64,000 bases of DNA, taken from Brevibacterium aurantiacum. Its GTDB lineage: Bacteria > Actinomycetota > Actinomycetes > Actinomycetales > Brevibacteriaceae. Under the pieces are notes generated by a model. That model made no database searches and was not told where the DNA came from. It saw only the letters and a program-made list of their open reading frames with translations. Position 1 is the stretch's first letter; each line of letters begins with the position of its first letter. Made by a program: the position numbers and the translations under genes. Below are positions 1-8,445 of the stretch, piece by piece. Location: NCBI RefSeq assembly GCF_007558825.1, contig NZ_VLTK01000004.1, positions 263,460 through 327,459 of the forward strand, given 5' to 3'.

Positions 1-616
1 GCGGCAGCACACCCTTGGCGACCTGCACACCTTCGCGGTTGCACAGATCTTCCATGTAGTTGCCCAGTGCCTCGGGCGGAACCAACCTGAACGGGTAATG
101 ATGGGTCCGCGAGCGGATCGTGCCGATGACCTTCTCAGGCTCGGTCGTCGCGAAGATGAACTTGATGTGAGGCGGCGGCTCTTCGACGATCTTGAGCAGA
201 GCGTTGAAGCCCTGCGAGGTCACCATGTGAGCCTCATCGAGGATGAAGACCTTATACCGGTCGCGAGCCGGGGCATAGATTGCACGCTCACGCAGGTCAC
301 GGGCATCGTCGACACCGTTGTGGCTGGCCGCGTCGATCTCCACGACGTCGAGGGATCCCGGACCGCCGTTGGCCAGGTCCTCACAGCTCGGGCACTCACC
401 GCAGGGCACAGGAGTCGGGCCCTTGGCACAGTTGAGGCACCTCGCCAGGATCCGAGCCGAGGTGGTCTTGCCGCAGCCTCGGGGGCCGGAGAACAGATAG
501 GCATGGTTGATGCGGCCACGTTCGATCGCGGCCTTCAGCGGATCGGTCACATGCTCTTGACCGATGACCTCATCGAAGGTCTCTGGGCGGTATCTTCTGT
601 ACAGTGCGGTGGACAC
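1..616 (-). CDS. dnaX: DNA polymerase III subunit gamma/tau, N-terminal part (runs off the window)
   Basis: This is the clamp-loader ATPase of the replicative polymerase, seen as its first 205 codons. The product begins VSTALYRRYRPETFDEVIGQ, then shows a Walker A motif (GPRGCGKTT), a four-cysteine zinc module (CLNC, CGEC, PSC), the Walker B DEAH box and a sensor-1 segment (FIFATTEPEKV). The start is a GTG at 616: an in-frame stop lies three codons upstream and a purine-rich AGGAGA abuts the start. The C-terminal part lies beyond position 1. In many actinobacteria dnaX sits near the SRP RNA gene; here the SRP RNA is about 17 kb away. Confidence 0.97.
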   Translation of the reverse strand, partial: MSTALYRRYRPETFDEVIGQEHVTDPLKAAIERGRINHAYLFSGPRGCGKTTSARILARCLNCAKGPTPVPCGECPSCEDLANGGPGSLDVVEIDAASHNGVDDARDLRERAIYAPARDRYKVFILDEAHMVTSQGFNALLKIVEEPPPHIKFIFATTEPEKVIGTIRSRTHHYPFRLVPPEALGNYMEDLCNREGVQVAKGVLP

Positions 617-753
617 TCTCCTAGCCTAATGCCAACGGCTGACACGACACACGGACCGCTCCTCGACGCCAGGGTGACCTGCAGCCCATCGCCGCGCCCG
701 ATGCCCGGTGCAGTCCGTTGTAAGCGGCGGTGTGATCGGGCACGATAGAGGCT

Positions 754-1422
754 ATGAGCCACTCCACCCCCGATTCCCCCGACAACTTCCCTGCCGAAAA
801 CGACCCTGCGAAGACCTACCGCATCGGACACAAAGAGCGCGACGAAGCGATTGAAGTCCTGCGCGAAGCCGCCGGCGACGGCCGGATCACGGTTGAGGAA
901 CTCGACGAGCGCATGGAGAAGGTCCATGCCGCCCGGTTCCCGATCGATCTCGACGAGGTCCTCGCCGACCTCACCACCGATCTGCCCTCTGATCGCTTCC
1001 GTCCCGGCTCATCTCTCACTCGATCGACTCCCGCAGGGCAGGCCATCGAGGCAGGAGAGCCATTGGTCATCAAGGCCGGCTGGGAGAACGAGGTCCGCCG
1101 CGCCAAATGGCAGGTTCCTCCCTATATTCGGTGTCACCCGACAGGGGCGAACATCGAACTGAACTTCCTCGAGGTCGAGACCGGCCTCGCGGTCATCGAT
1201 GTCGAAGTCGTCGCCGGCATGGGGTCTGTGATCGTCGTCGTCCCCGATGACTGGGCCGTCAACATCGACTCTCTGTCGAAGTCCTGGGGTTCGGTGAAGT
1301 CCGTGGTCAACGCCGTCCCAGAGGGACGCAAGCCGATCATCCGAGTCACCGGTTCGATCGGCATGGGTTCCTTCCGCGCCCGTTTCGCGAATTTCCTTGA
1401 CCGTCGTCGAATGGCCAAGTGA
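754..1422 (+). CDS. DUF1707 domain protein with C-terminal LiaF-like region
   Basis: A soluble 222-residue protein. Residues about 20-75 match the DUF1707 (SHOCT-like) pattern: R-I-G-x-x-E-R-D-x-A-I-E-V-L, then G-R-I-T-V-E-E-L-D-E-R. The second half (about 110-220) is beta-rich with repeated G-x-G turns, like the cell-wall-active antibiotics response (LiaF) domain that often follows DUF1707. There is no signal peptide or clear membrane span. The family is usually linked to envelope stress, but no function is established here. It overlaps the next small membrane gene at its stop codon, which suggests coupled translation. It diverges from dnaX across about 137 bp. Confidence 0.85.
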   Translation: MSHSTPDSPDNFPAENDPAKTYRIGHKERDEAIEVLREAAGDGRITVEELDERMEKVHAARFPIDLDEVLADLTTDLPSDRFRPGSSLTRSTPAGQAIEAGEPLVIKAGWENEVRRAKWQVPPYIRCHPTGANIELNFLEVETGLAVIDVEVVAGMGSVIVVVPDDWAVNIDSLSKSWGSVKSVVNAVPEGRKPIIRVTGSIGMGSFRARFANFLDRRRMAK

Positions 1423-1610
1423 TGGAACCCGGTCTCGGCGCGGTCATCTTCCTCATCCTGTCCATCATAGTGATCGTCAGTGTGGGGGCTTTCCTCGTCT
1501 ACCGGGTGATGAATCGTTCCGATGCGCACATCGGCTCGCGCCTTCCCAAAGACGAACCCACCGGTGAGGCGGGACCTGAGGACGGCAGGGACTCGCACCG
1601 GAATCCTTGA
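1422..1610 (+). CDS. Small single-span membrane protein
   Basis: A 62-residue product with one strong N-terminal transmembrane helix (about residues 5-28, rich in I/L/V) followed by a short charged tail. The ATG overlaps the stop of the DUF1707 gene (TGATG); a GTG one codon earlier is the alternative start. I recognise no family. The coupling suggests it works with the upstream DUF1707 protein, perhaps as a membrane partner (inference). Confidence 0.6.
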   Translation: MEPGLGAVIFLILSIIVIVSVGAFLVYRVMNRSDAHIGSRLPKDEPTGEAGPEDGRDSHRNP

Positions 1611-1641
1611 AATCCGTGTCGGGCCATGGTCGACTCGTGAC

Positions 1642-2667
1642 ATGGTCGATGTCCGGATCACCTGCATCGAGCCCGACGATGTCGGCGGGCTCACGCGTTG
1701 GCACGACCTCATGCGCGCGGCCTACACTGCTGATCGAACCGCACCCTGGTGGCAGAGTCTCGAATCCACCCTCACCCAGTTCGCCCACCCACGTTCGGAC
1801 AAGGTGGACATCGCACTCCTGGCCCACCTCGGCGAGGAGGCCATCGGCGGAGCGGAGATCAACATCGTCACCGATGCTCCCGCCGATGTCGAGATCGGAG
1901 TTGTGCCCGCCCGCCGGCGCCGAGGCCACGGCACCTCGATAGCCGGAGCCGTCGAGGAGCTGCTGCGCGGGCGCGCGGACCTCGTCCAGACCGAGACCTA
2001 CTGCCCGGAAGGCGTGGCCTTCGCTCAAACCCAGGGCCTGCGCATAGGCAACCAGGAACATCGCCTCCTACTCGACCTGCCGGCCTACCTGCACGAGGAT
2101 GCGAACCGCTACAAGAACCCGGATGCGAAGTCGCGTCTGACCGCAGCGCCCGATCCTTCCATGTCGATCACCTCGTGGATCGGCGGCTGCCCGGACGAAG
2201 CGGTCGAGGATTGGGTGGGGCTGCAGGAACAGATGGACGAGGATGTCCCCGTCGGCGAACTGACTCGCACTCTCAAACATGCCGGTGCGAGCGCGATTCG
2301 CACCCATGAGGAGCGGATGGCGCAGCAGGGCTGGATCCTCGTCAGCTCGATCGCGCACATCGACGACGACTTCACCGGCCCCGCCCCTGTCGGCTATACG
2401 GAGATCATGGTCTCGGGCCACGAACCGGACATCGTCATCCAGGAGGACACCTTCGTCGACGGTGCGTATCGCGGTCGCGGCATCGGACGCGGACTCAAGG
2501 TCGCAAACATGCGCCAGCTCCACGACATCCCGGAGGCCGCCCAGGCTTCATGGGTCCAGACCTACACAGCCACGAGCAACGCGCCGATGCACGCGCTCAA
2601 CCGGGATCTCGGTTTCTTCCCTGCGGATTCCATGACCGCGCTCGAGGGACGTTTCGACTACAGTTGA
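1642..2667 (+). CDS. Tandem-GNAT acetyltransferase
   Basis: A 341-residue protein with two GNAT-like halves. The N-terminal half has the beta4/acetyl-CoA loop pattern EIGVVPARRRRGHGTS (about 90-105). The C-terminal half has YRGRGIGRGLK followed by NAPMHALNRDLGF (about 275-325), the usual GNAT motif A plus motif B. Two-domain GNATs of this size occur in actinobacteria, some of them resistance-like or mycothiol-synthase-like. The substrate cannot be told from sequence. ATG at 1642 was chosen because it falls after the preceding gene; the open frame extends further upstream without a better start. Confidence 0.8.
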   Translation: MVDVRITCIEPDDVGGLTRWHDLMRAAYTADRTAPWWQSLESTLTQFAHPRSDKVDIALLAHLGEEAIGGAEINIVTDAPADVEIGVVPARRRRGHGTSIAGAVEELLRGRADLVQTETYCPEGVAFAQTQGLRIGNQEHRLLLDLPAYLHEDANRYKNPDAKSRLTAAPDPSMSITSWIGGCPDEAVEDWVGLQEQMDEDVPVGELTRTLKHAGASAIRTHEERMAQQGWILVSSIAHIDDDFTGPAPVGYTEIMVSGHEPDIVIQEDTFVDGAYRGRGIGRGLKVANMRQLHDIPEAAQASWVQTYTATSNAPMHALNRDLGFFPADSMTALEGRFDYS

Positions 2668-2690
2668 GTGTGAAAGTTCCGGCTAACTGA

Positions 2691-3323
2691 GTGAAGCAGG
2701 CACCCGTGTCGTCCAACATCCTCATCACCGTATTGGTATTCATCGTCGTCATCATCATCACGGTGATCATCGTCCGCAGGCGCGCCGCGAGCCGCCGCAA
2801 GTTCGACGAGAATGCGGCCGCACCCCGCCGACCGCAGGATCCGTTCGCCCCCGAACAGAACACCGGCGGGGATCCGGAGACGATCAAGGCCGGCGACCTG
2901 CTCGAATTCGGCAATGAGAAGTTCTTCGTCCGCGGGACCCTGCGCATCTCCGAGGGCGGCTACGACTGGGCCGAGCACTTCTTCCAGGCAGACCAGTCCG
3001 CCACCCGCCTGTGGCTGACCGTCGAGAAGGATCCGGACCTGCAGGTCTCCCGGTGGAGTGATCGCCCCGAGCTCGACATCGAGCCCAAGGCGAAGACCAT
3101 CACGATCGAGGGCACCGAGTACAAACTCGTCGAGCACGGGACCGCCTCCTACCGCTCCGAGGGCACCACCGGCCTCAATGAGAAGGGCGGCGTGGACTAT
3201 GTCGACTACGAGTCCGATGACCACAAGCTGCTCGCCTTCGAACGCTTCGACCACGGCCGTTGGGAAGTGAGCACCGGCGAATCGATCCCGGTCGGCTCCT
3301 TCACCATCTATTCGGGCAGCTGA
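2691..3323 (+). CDS. DUF4178 membrane-anchored protein
   Basis: A 210-residue protein with an N-terminal transmembrane helix (about 9-29), a basic stretch, and a DUF4178 domain that begins near AGDLLEFGNEKFFVRGTL and continues through W-L-T-V-E. DUF4178 proteins of unknown role recur in actinobacterial operons with DUF2617, DUF350 and a spermidine-synthase-like protein, exactly as here. The start is the GTG at 2691; a GTG at 2706 is an alternative. Its stop overlaps the next ATG (TGATG), so this is the first gene of a coupled operon. Confidence 0.85.
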   Translation: MKQAPVSSNILITVLVFIVVIIITVIIVRRRAASRRKFDENAAAPRRPQDPFAPEQNTGGDPETIKAGDLLEFGNEKFFVRGTLRISEGGYDWAEHFFQADQSATRLWLTVEKDPDLQVSRWSDRPELDIEPKAKTITIEGTEYKLVEHGTASYRSEGTTGLNEKGGVDYVDYESDDHKLLAFERFDHGRWEVSTGESIPVGSFTIYSGS

Positions 3324-3901
3324 TGACGCTCACTCCCCCATTGACCGGTCCGGTGGTGACCCAGCACGTGAGCGTCGACGTGGCATTCGCCGATACGTCT
3401 GCCCAGGCGCTGACCTTCAGCCTCGACCACGGCCGCATCACCCCTCTGGCCTCAGACTTCATCGAGCTGCCGTCGGCGAATAGGCAGGACCGCTCGCGTC
3501 TCGAACTCCACGTCATCGGCTCATCCCACCAGGTGATCCTGAGCGAGAACGACACCGACTCATTCATCGAAACCTTCGCCTGCCTCGGCGAGGATGAGCG
3601 TCCCGCCTGGGACACGACTCGCACCACCGCTGGAACCTGGTCGAGTTTCACCCGACATCAGTTCCGGTGTGAACTCACGGATGTGGCCGGCAGCTTCAGC
3701 GATGCCGCCGCCGAGGTGGTGGCCCGTTCGAGTGCCCATGACCGTCATCTCGTCGTCGACTTCCCCGGTGAACCGGGTGCGCTCACAGCATTGGCGCTCA
3801 CTGACATGACGTCGGAGCAGGTCTCTTGGCAGAGCTGGCACTGCTATCCGCAGCACCGACAGATCGTGCACAGCCAGAGTCAGCTGAGGAGGAGATCATG
3901 A
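3323..3901 (+). CDS. DUF2617 family protein
   Basis: A 192-residue soluble protein. It has the DUF2617 layout: an N-terminal domain opening with V-D-V-x-x-A-D-T, an H-H-V-I-like strand (LELHVIGSSHQVIL), and a C-terminal W-x-W-H-x-Y-P motif ahead of the stop. The ATG at 3323 shares bases with the stop of the DUF4178 gene, and its own stop overlaps the next start (ATGA). The function is unknown. Conserved association with DUF4178, DUF350 and a SpeE-like membrane enzyme suggests one pathway or complex. Confidence 0.85.
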   Translation: MTLTPPLTGPVVTQHVSVDVAFADTSAQALTFSLDHGRITPLASDFIELPSANRQDRSRLELHVIGSSHQVILSENDTDSFIETFACLGEDERPAWDTTRTTAGTWSSFTRHQFRCELTDVAGSFSDAAAEVVARSSAHDRHLVVDFPGEPGALTALALTDMTSEQVSWQSWHCYPQHRQIVHSQSQLRRRS

Positions 3902-4254
3902 GTCACGATCCCAACGTCTCCATGGGCGGAGGCTCCTTCAACTTCGATGCCGAGAACGGGCGCGCATCCGGCGGTGGAGACCGCGGGTCCGGAGGCAATC
4001 GCGGCTCCGGGCCCTCGAACAACAACTCCGGCGGCCCGAAGAAGCGCTCCGGCTGCGGCACCGTCGTCATCCTCATCGTCATCGTCCTGATCCTCGGCAA
4101 CATCATGAATGGCTGCACGGATGACTCGGACGGCTCGGGTGGCGGTGGAGGATTCTTCTTCCTGCCTTTCTTCGGCGGCAGCTCCAGCAGCACCGGATCG
4201 AACTACGGCGACGGCTCAGGGTTCCGGGGCGGCGGACCCGGCACCGGCAAATGA
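3898..4254 (+). CDS. Gly/Ser-rich single-span membrane protein of the SpeE-like cluster
   Basis: A 118-residue product with low-complexity Gly/Ser/Asn segments on both sides of one hydrophobic helix (about residues 60-75, VVILIVIVLILGNIM). A good Shine-Dalgarno (GAGGAGG) precedes ATG 3898, which overlaps the upstream stop. I cannot place it in a named family. Its position matches the small membrane genes (DUF4247 type) found in related clusters, but the sequence alone does not prove that. Confidence 0.7.
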   Translation: MSHDPNVSMGGGSFNFDAENGRASGGGDRGSGGNRGSGPSNNNSGGPKKRSGCGTVVILIVIVLILGNIMNGCTDDSDGSGGGGGFFFLPFFGGSSSSTGSNYGDGSGFRGGGPGTGK

Positions 4255-4283
4255 CAGCACCGACAGCACTCTGAAAGGCAATC

Positions 4284-4709
4284 ATGTTGGCAGAACTCTT
4301 CCTTGAGATCGGGATCGTCCTCTCCTACGCTGTGAGCGGCCTCGCGCTCATGCTCATCGGCTACTTCGTCGTCGACCTCCTCACTCCCGGAAAACTGCAC
4401 GTCATCCTCTGGGAGCAGAAGTCGCGGAACGCCGCGGTCCTCGTCGCATCCGACCTCGCCGGAGTCGCAATCATCGTCATCGCCGCGATCCGGGCCAGCT
4501 CCGATGACTTCCTCTTCGGCATCATCTCCACCCTGGTCTTCGGCCTCGTCGGCATCATCCTCATGGCCCTGAGCTTCCTGCTCATCGACGCCTTCACCCC
4601 CGGCAAGCTCGGCGACATCGTCAATGCCGATCAGCTTCACCCTGAAGTCTGGGTCAATGCCACGGCTCATGTGGGCATCGCGGGCATCATGGCCGCAGCA
4701 CTCCTTTGA
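4284..4709 (+). CDS. DUF350 membrane protein
   Basis: A 141-residue integral membrane protein with about four transmembrane helices arranged as two similar halves. Each half contains the DUF350 signature Y/F-x-x-x-D-x-x-T-P-G-K-L (FVVDLLTPGKLHV, then LLIDAFTPGKLGD). The internal duplication is visible by eye. The function is unknown. The stop overlaps the TTG start of the next gene, so it is probably translated together with the spermidine-synthase-like enzyme. Confidence 0.9.
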   Translation: MLAELFLEIGIVLSYAVSGLALMLIGYFVVDLLTPGKLHVILWEQKSRNAAVLVASDLAGVAIIVIAAIRASSDDFLFGIISTLVFGLVGIILMALSFLLIDAFTPGKLGDIVNADQLHPEVWVNATAHVGIAGIMAAALL

Positions 4710-6334
4710 GTTCATCGACCGAAACCGGTGACGCCGATTCGATCAGCGGCAGCAGACCGATCACGCTGCCGCTGAAGCCAGGACCTGCCCGCTTCTTCGT
4801 ACTCCTGGCCGTCTTCATCTGCGCCAGCTGCGGCATGGTCTACGAGCTCGCGCTCGTCGCTCTGGGCTCCTACCTACTGGGCGACACGATCGTCCAGGCC
4901 TCGATCGTCCTCTCCGTCATGGTCTTCGCGATGGGCATCGGGTCCCTGGCCACGAAGCGCCTGACCGAATTCGCCGCCGTCGCCTTCGCCCTCATCGAGG
5001 CGGCCCTGGGCATCATCGGCGGTCTCTCGGTCATCCTGCTCTACCTCGCATTCGCCTTCGCCGACGTCTACACCGTGGCGATGGTCGCCCTCGCCTTCGT
5101 CATCGGTGCGCTCATCGGCGCGGAGATCCCTCTGCTCATGGAGCTCGTCCAACGCATCCGTGCGCAGAAGGCCTCCAGCGCCGTGGCCGATCTCTTCGCC
5201 GCGGACTACGTCGGCGGGCTGGTCGGGGGTCTCGCCTTCCCGTTCATCCTGCTTCCGGTCTTCGGTCTGCCCAGAGGCGCTCTGGCTGTGGGGATCACGA
5301 ACGCCGTCGTCGGCATCCTCATCGTCCTCTGGCTCTTCCGCACTGAGATCCGCACCCGAACGCAGGTGATCCTGGCGGGTCTGCTCGTCCTCATCGTCGG
5401 CGGGCTCACCGTCGTCTGGGTGTTCACCGACGACATCGAGATGACCACCCGCCAGCGTCTCTACCGCGACCCGATCGTGTACTCCCAGCGCACGGACTAT
5501 CAGGAGATCGTGCTCACCGAGTCGCAGAAGACCGGGGACACAAGGCTCTATCTCAATGGGGACCTGCAGTTCGCCTCGGCCGACGAATACCGTTATCACG
5601 AGTCCCTGGTCCATCCGCTCATGGACGGCCCCAAGCGAAACGTCCTCGTCCTCGGCGGCGGGGACGGCCTGGCCGTGCGGGAGATCCTCAAGTACCCGGA
5701 CGTCGAATCGGTGACGCTCGTCGACCTCGACCCACGCGTCCTCGAACTCGCGAGGACCTCGGACCACTTCACCGACTTCAACGAAGACTCCCTTGACGAT
5801 CCCCGAGTGAGAACCATCGCCGCGGACGCCTTCACTTGGCTTCGTGAAGCCAAGCACACCGCTTACGATGCGGTCATCGCCGATCTGCCCGACCCCGACG
5901 ATGTGGCCACCTCGAAGCTCTACAGCATCGAGTTCTACGGTCTGATCAAGCAGGTGATGTCCCCCGAGGCCCGCCTCGTCGTCCAGGCCGGCTCCCCGTA
6001 CTTCGCGCCGGAAGCGTACTGGGGCATCGGAGAGGCCGTCGCCGAGGCGGGCCTGACCACCACGCCCTATCACGTCGATGTTCCCAGCTTCGGTGACTGG
6101 GGGTATTTCCTCGCCGATGTCTCTGAACACGACGGGACCAGCCAGAAGGGTCCGGACGTGACAATCCCCCGGGACGCGCCCGAGGGATTGAAATTCGCGA
6201 CTCCTGAGGTGCTCGCTTCTTCCACCACGTTCCCGCCCGACCGTGATCGGGCCTCCGTCGGCGACGTTGAGGCTTCGACCCTGCTCCACCCTCGCGTGCT
6301 CGATCAGGAGCGCGGAGCCTGGGTTGGGTACTGA
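4706..6334 (+). CDS. Membrane-anchored polyamine aminopropyltransferase (spermidine-synthase family)
   Basis: A 542-residue protein with seven or so transmembrane helices in the first 250 residues and a C-terminal spermidine-synthase fold. The latter shows LNGDLQFASADEYRYHESLVHP, the GGGDG nucleotide loop (NVLVLGGGDGLAVRE), the acidic VDLDPRV and the catalytic-loop DLPDPDD. Classical SpeE is about 290 residues and soluble; this fused membrane form is known in actinobacteria. Transfer of aminopropyl from decarboxylated S-adenosylmethionine is the family reaction, but the acceptor here is unproven. The start is TTG 4706, overlapping the DUF350 stop. It is the last gene of the operon that begins near 2691. 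Confidence 0.88.
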   Translation: MSSSTETGDADSISGSRPITLPLKPGPARFFVLLAVFICASCGMVYELALVALGSYLLGDTIVQASIVLSVMVFAMGIGSLATKRLTEFAAVAFALIEAALGIIGGLSVILLYLAFAFADVYTVAMVALAFVIGALIGAEIPLLMELVQRIRAQKASSAVADLFAADYVGGLVGGLAFPFILLPVFGLPRGALAVGITNAVVGILIVLWLFRTEIRTRTQVILAGLLVLIVGGLTVVWVFTDDIEMTTRQRLYRDPIVYSQRTDYQEIVLTESQKTGDTRLYLNGDLQFASADEYRYHESLVHPLMDGPKRNVLVLGGGDGLAVREILKYPDVESVTLVDLDPRVLELARTSDHFTDFNEDSLDDPRVRTIAADAFTWLREAKHTAYDAVIADLPDPDDVATSKLYSIEFYGLIKQVMSPEARLVVQAGSPYFAPEAYWGIGEAVAEAGLTTTPYHVDVPSFGDWGYFLADVSEHDGTSQKGPDVTIPRDAPEGLKFATPEVLASSTTFPPDRDRASVGDVEASTLLHPRVLDQERGAWVGY

Positions 6335-6353
6335 GTCTCAGTCTGTCTGAGGC

Positions 6354-6752
6354 TCAGGCTCCCAGCAGGCCGGCGAGTCCGGCGAAGCCTGCGATGGACA
6401 GGCCGAGCAGTCCGCCCAGTGCTGCCACCGAGATGAACACGATGCCGAGGATGAAGCCCCATTTGCCCATCTCGTTGTCGGCGAAGCCTGCGCCGCGTGA
6501 GTTCTTGCGTGCCATGTGACCGGTGATGATACCGATGATCGGGCCGAGGAAATTGAAACCGAGGAACGTCGACAGGGTCGCGACCAGGGAGATGATCCCG
6601 AGGACCTTACCCGGATCCTCCTCGGTTCGAGGACGGTATGACTGCGGCGGCTGCGGCTGCGCGCCTGTGCCGTAGTTCTCGGTAGGGTCGTAGTAGCCCC
6701 GGCTGCCGGAGTGCTGGCTGCTGTCGAGGTTGGGGGTGTAGTTGGTGTCCAT
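6354..6752 (-). CDS. DUF4190 domain membrane protein
   Basis: A 132-residue protein with a Tyr/Gln/Pro-rich cytoplasmic N-terminus (about 1-45) and a DUF4190-type pair of hydrophobic segments (about 48-78 and 95-130) around the polar GHMARKNSRGAGFADNEMGKWG loop. That loop matches the family's G-H-x-A-L/R-x-x-I/S-x-R pattern. The function is unknown. It converges with the SpeE-like gene, with about 19 bp between the stops. Confidence 0.85.
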   Translation of the reverse strand: MDTNYTPNLDSSQHSGSRGYYDPTENYGTGAQPQPPQSYRPRTEEDPGKVLGIISLVATLSTFLGFNFLGPIIGIITGHMARKNSRGAGFADNEMGKWGFILGIVFISVAALGGLLGLSIAGFAGLAGLLGA

Positions 6753-6874
6753 GATTCTGCCTCTGCTCGTCTCTGTGCTGTTGGTACCAGCTTAGGAACT
6801 CTGCGCGGCGGGGTGAATGATATAAACCGTTGCGCTGCTCGGGGGTTTTCCCCCGTTTCGCTGAAGCAGCCGTT

Positions 6875-7477
6875 TCACTTTACGTCGACGAGGGCACGCC
6901 GCTCACGCCCCATGAGGTAGAGCAGGATCTCCACGGGTTCGCCCGTGATGGTGATTCCGTCGGCCTTCCCGTTGCTTCCGCGGGTTTGCCTGCCGGCACT
7001 GCGCTGGCCGAAGCCGGGACTGGAGATCTCCACACGACCTTCGGCCTTGGCTGCGAAGGGCAGGAGTGCGGTTCGGCACGCGGCCCACACCGCACGGTTC
7101 TCCGGCAGCGACAGCCTGCGTGGGATCCACTCGATCGCAGCACGGCGGATGTCCTCATGGTGGACGACGTATTCGGCGGTGTTCATCACCGATTCGACGC
7201 CGGGCCACCCGCCAGGAGTCCACCTCGGCGGGGATGCCACCAGACCCAGCAGATGCGAATACGGCATCGAGGCATACGCCTGCTCCTGATCCTCGCGCTT
7301 GCCCTCGAATTTCGGCATGAAGATGCCGAGGGCTGCAGCGGGATGACGCTCGCGAATCACGAGGTGTGTGGCCAGGTCACGTGTCGTCCAGCCCTCGCAC
7401 AGAGTCGGGGCGTCTTCACCGGCCCTGTGAGCTGTATCGACGAGGCGGAGGCGTTCGGTTCGCGCAAGATTGGTCAT
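6875..7477 (-). CDS. TIGR03085-type metal-binding protein (DinB/mycothiol-dependent family)
   Basis: A 200-residue protein. The N-terminus (LARTERLRLVDTAHRAGEDAPTLCEGWTTRDLATHLVIRERHP) is typical of the TIGR03085 branch of the DinB/MDMPI superfamily, including the W-T-x-x-D-L-A-x-H-L metal-ligand helix and a second HHEDIRRA motif near residue 110. Related proteins are mycothiol-dependent S-transferases or isomerases; the substrate here is unknown. It overlaps the sirtuin gene upstream by four bases (ATGA), so the two are co-translated. Confidence 0.85.
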   Translation of the reverse strand: MTNLARTERLRLVDTAHRAGEDAPTLCEGWTTRDLATHLVIRERHPAAALGIFMPKFEGKREDQEQAYASMPYSHLLGLVASPPRWTPGGWPGVESVMNTAEYVVHHEDIRRAAIEWIPRRLSLPENRAVWAACRTALLPFAAKAEGRVEISSPGFGQRSAGRQTRGSNGKADGITITGEPVEILLYLMGRERRALVDVK

Positions 7478-8403
7478 GCCTGAAGCTTGTCATCATCGCC
7501 TTGGATTCCTCTGAGTGCCCAGTCCTGCACGAAATCGGCAACGCGGGAGATCGAGCGGTAGTCGGCTAGCTCATCGCCCCTGGTGGGACCGTCGGTGACG
7601 ATGACGACCGGCTTCGATTCCTTAGCGGCCGTCCGTACGAATCGCAGCCCGGAAAGCACCGCGAGTGAGGATCCGAGGACGACGATTCCGCTCGCCTCAT
7701 CGCAGATGCGATTCGCTTCCTGCAGCCGTGCCGACGGCACGGAATCACCGAAGTACACGACGTCTGGCTTGAGCAATCCGCCGCAGCGGGGGCAATCGGC
7801 CACGATGAAGTCCGCCGTCTCCTCCAGATCCACGTCACCGTCGGGCGCCGTCTCAACATCGATCGGATCGATTCCCACAAGTTTCGCGAAGTCGGGGTTG
7901 AGCTCACTGAGCCTGGTCTGGACCCAGTCGCGGTCGAACATGTGCCCCTGGTCAAGGCAGATGACACGATCAAGGCTGCCGTGCAGGTCGATGACCGGAC
8001 TGTCGCTGCCCATCTGCCTCGCCGAGGCCTGGTGGAGTCCGTCGACGTTCTGCGTGACTACTCCGGCAACGGGCAGCGCCGCGAGTCCCAGATGACCTGC
8101 GTTCGGACGCGCTGAGCGCATGCGCGGCCAGCCCACCCAGGAGCGCGCCCAGTAGCGGGCCCGCTGATCGGGGTGGGACAGGAAGGTCTGGATCGTCATC
8201 GGCTGCCGTGGCACCGCGTTGGGCCCCCGATAGTCGGGAACTCCCGAGTCCGTGCTCATCCCGGCCCCGGTCAGCACCGCCCACCCGGAGGTATCGACTC
8301 CCACGGTCTCATCAACGCCGGTGAGCACGTCGATGATCTCCTCATCACTGTGGCTGGCCGCGGGCCGCGTCCGCTCTCGAAGCGGATCAAAGATGACTGC
8401 CAC
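7474..8403 (-). CDS. Sir2-family NAD-dependent protein deacetylase with an altered zinc site
   Basis: A 309-residue sirtuin. It shows the Rossmann motif AVLTGAGMSTDSGVPDYRG, the TQNVDGLH motif, the catalytic LHGSLDR histidine and the late VLGSSLAV motif. The structural zinc site is unusual: the first pair reads C-L-D-Q-G-H instead of C-x-x-C, while the second pair (CPRCGG) is intact, so the fourth ligand may be the nearby His or be missing. GTG 8403 was chosen because a strong GGGAGGA lies 4 bases upstream and because longer starts would run into the divergent flavoprotein gene at 8446. Confidence 0.88.
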   Translation of the reverse strand: MAVIFDPLRERTRPAASHSDEEIIDVLTGVDETVGVDTSGWAVLTGAGMSTDSGVPDYRGPNAVPRQPMTIQTFLSHPDQRARYWARSWVGWPRMRSARPNAGHLGLAALPVAGVVTQNVDGLHQASARQMGSDSPVIDLHGSLDRVICLDQGHMFDRDWVQTRLSELNPDFAKLVGIDPIDVETAPDGDVDLEETADFIVADCPRCGGLLKPDVVYFGDSVPSARLQEANRICDEASGIVVLGSSLAVLSGLRFVRTAAKESKPVVIVTDGPTRGDELADYRSISRVADFVQDWALRGIQGDDDKLQA

Positions 8404-8445
8404 GAATCCTCCCTCGTCGAACTGCTGCAGGGTTAGTCTGGTCCC

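Noticed and set aside
4874-6289. 471-codon open frame antisense to the SpeE-like gene
   Set aside because: Composition is Asp/Glu/Gly/Arg-rich without any fold motif; it mirrors the codon bias of the real gene on the other strand.
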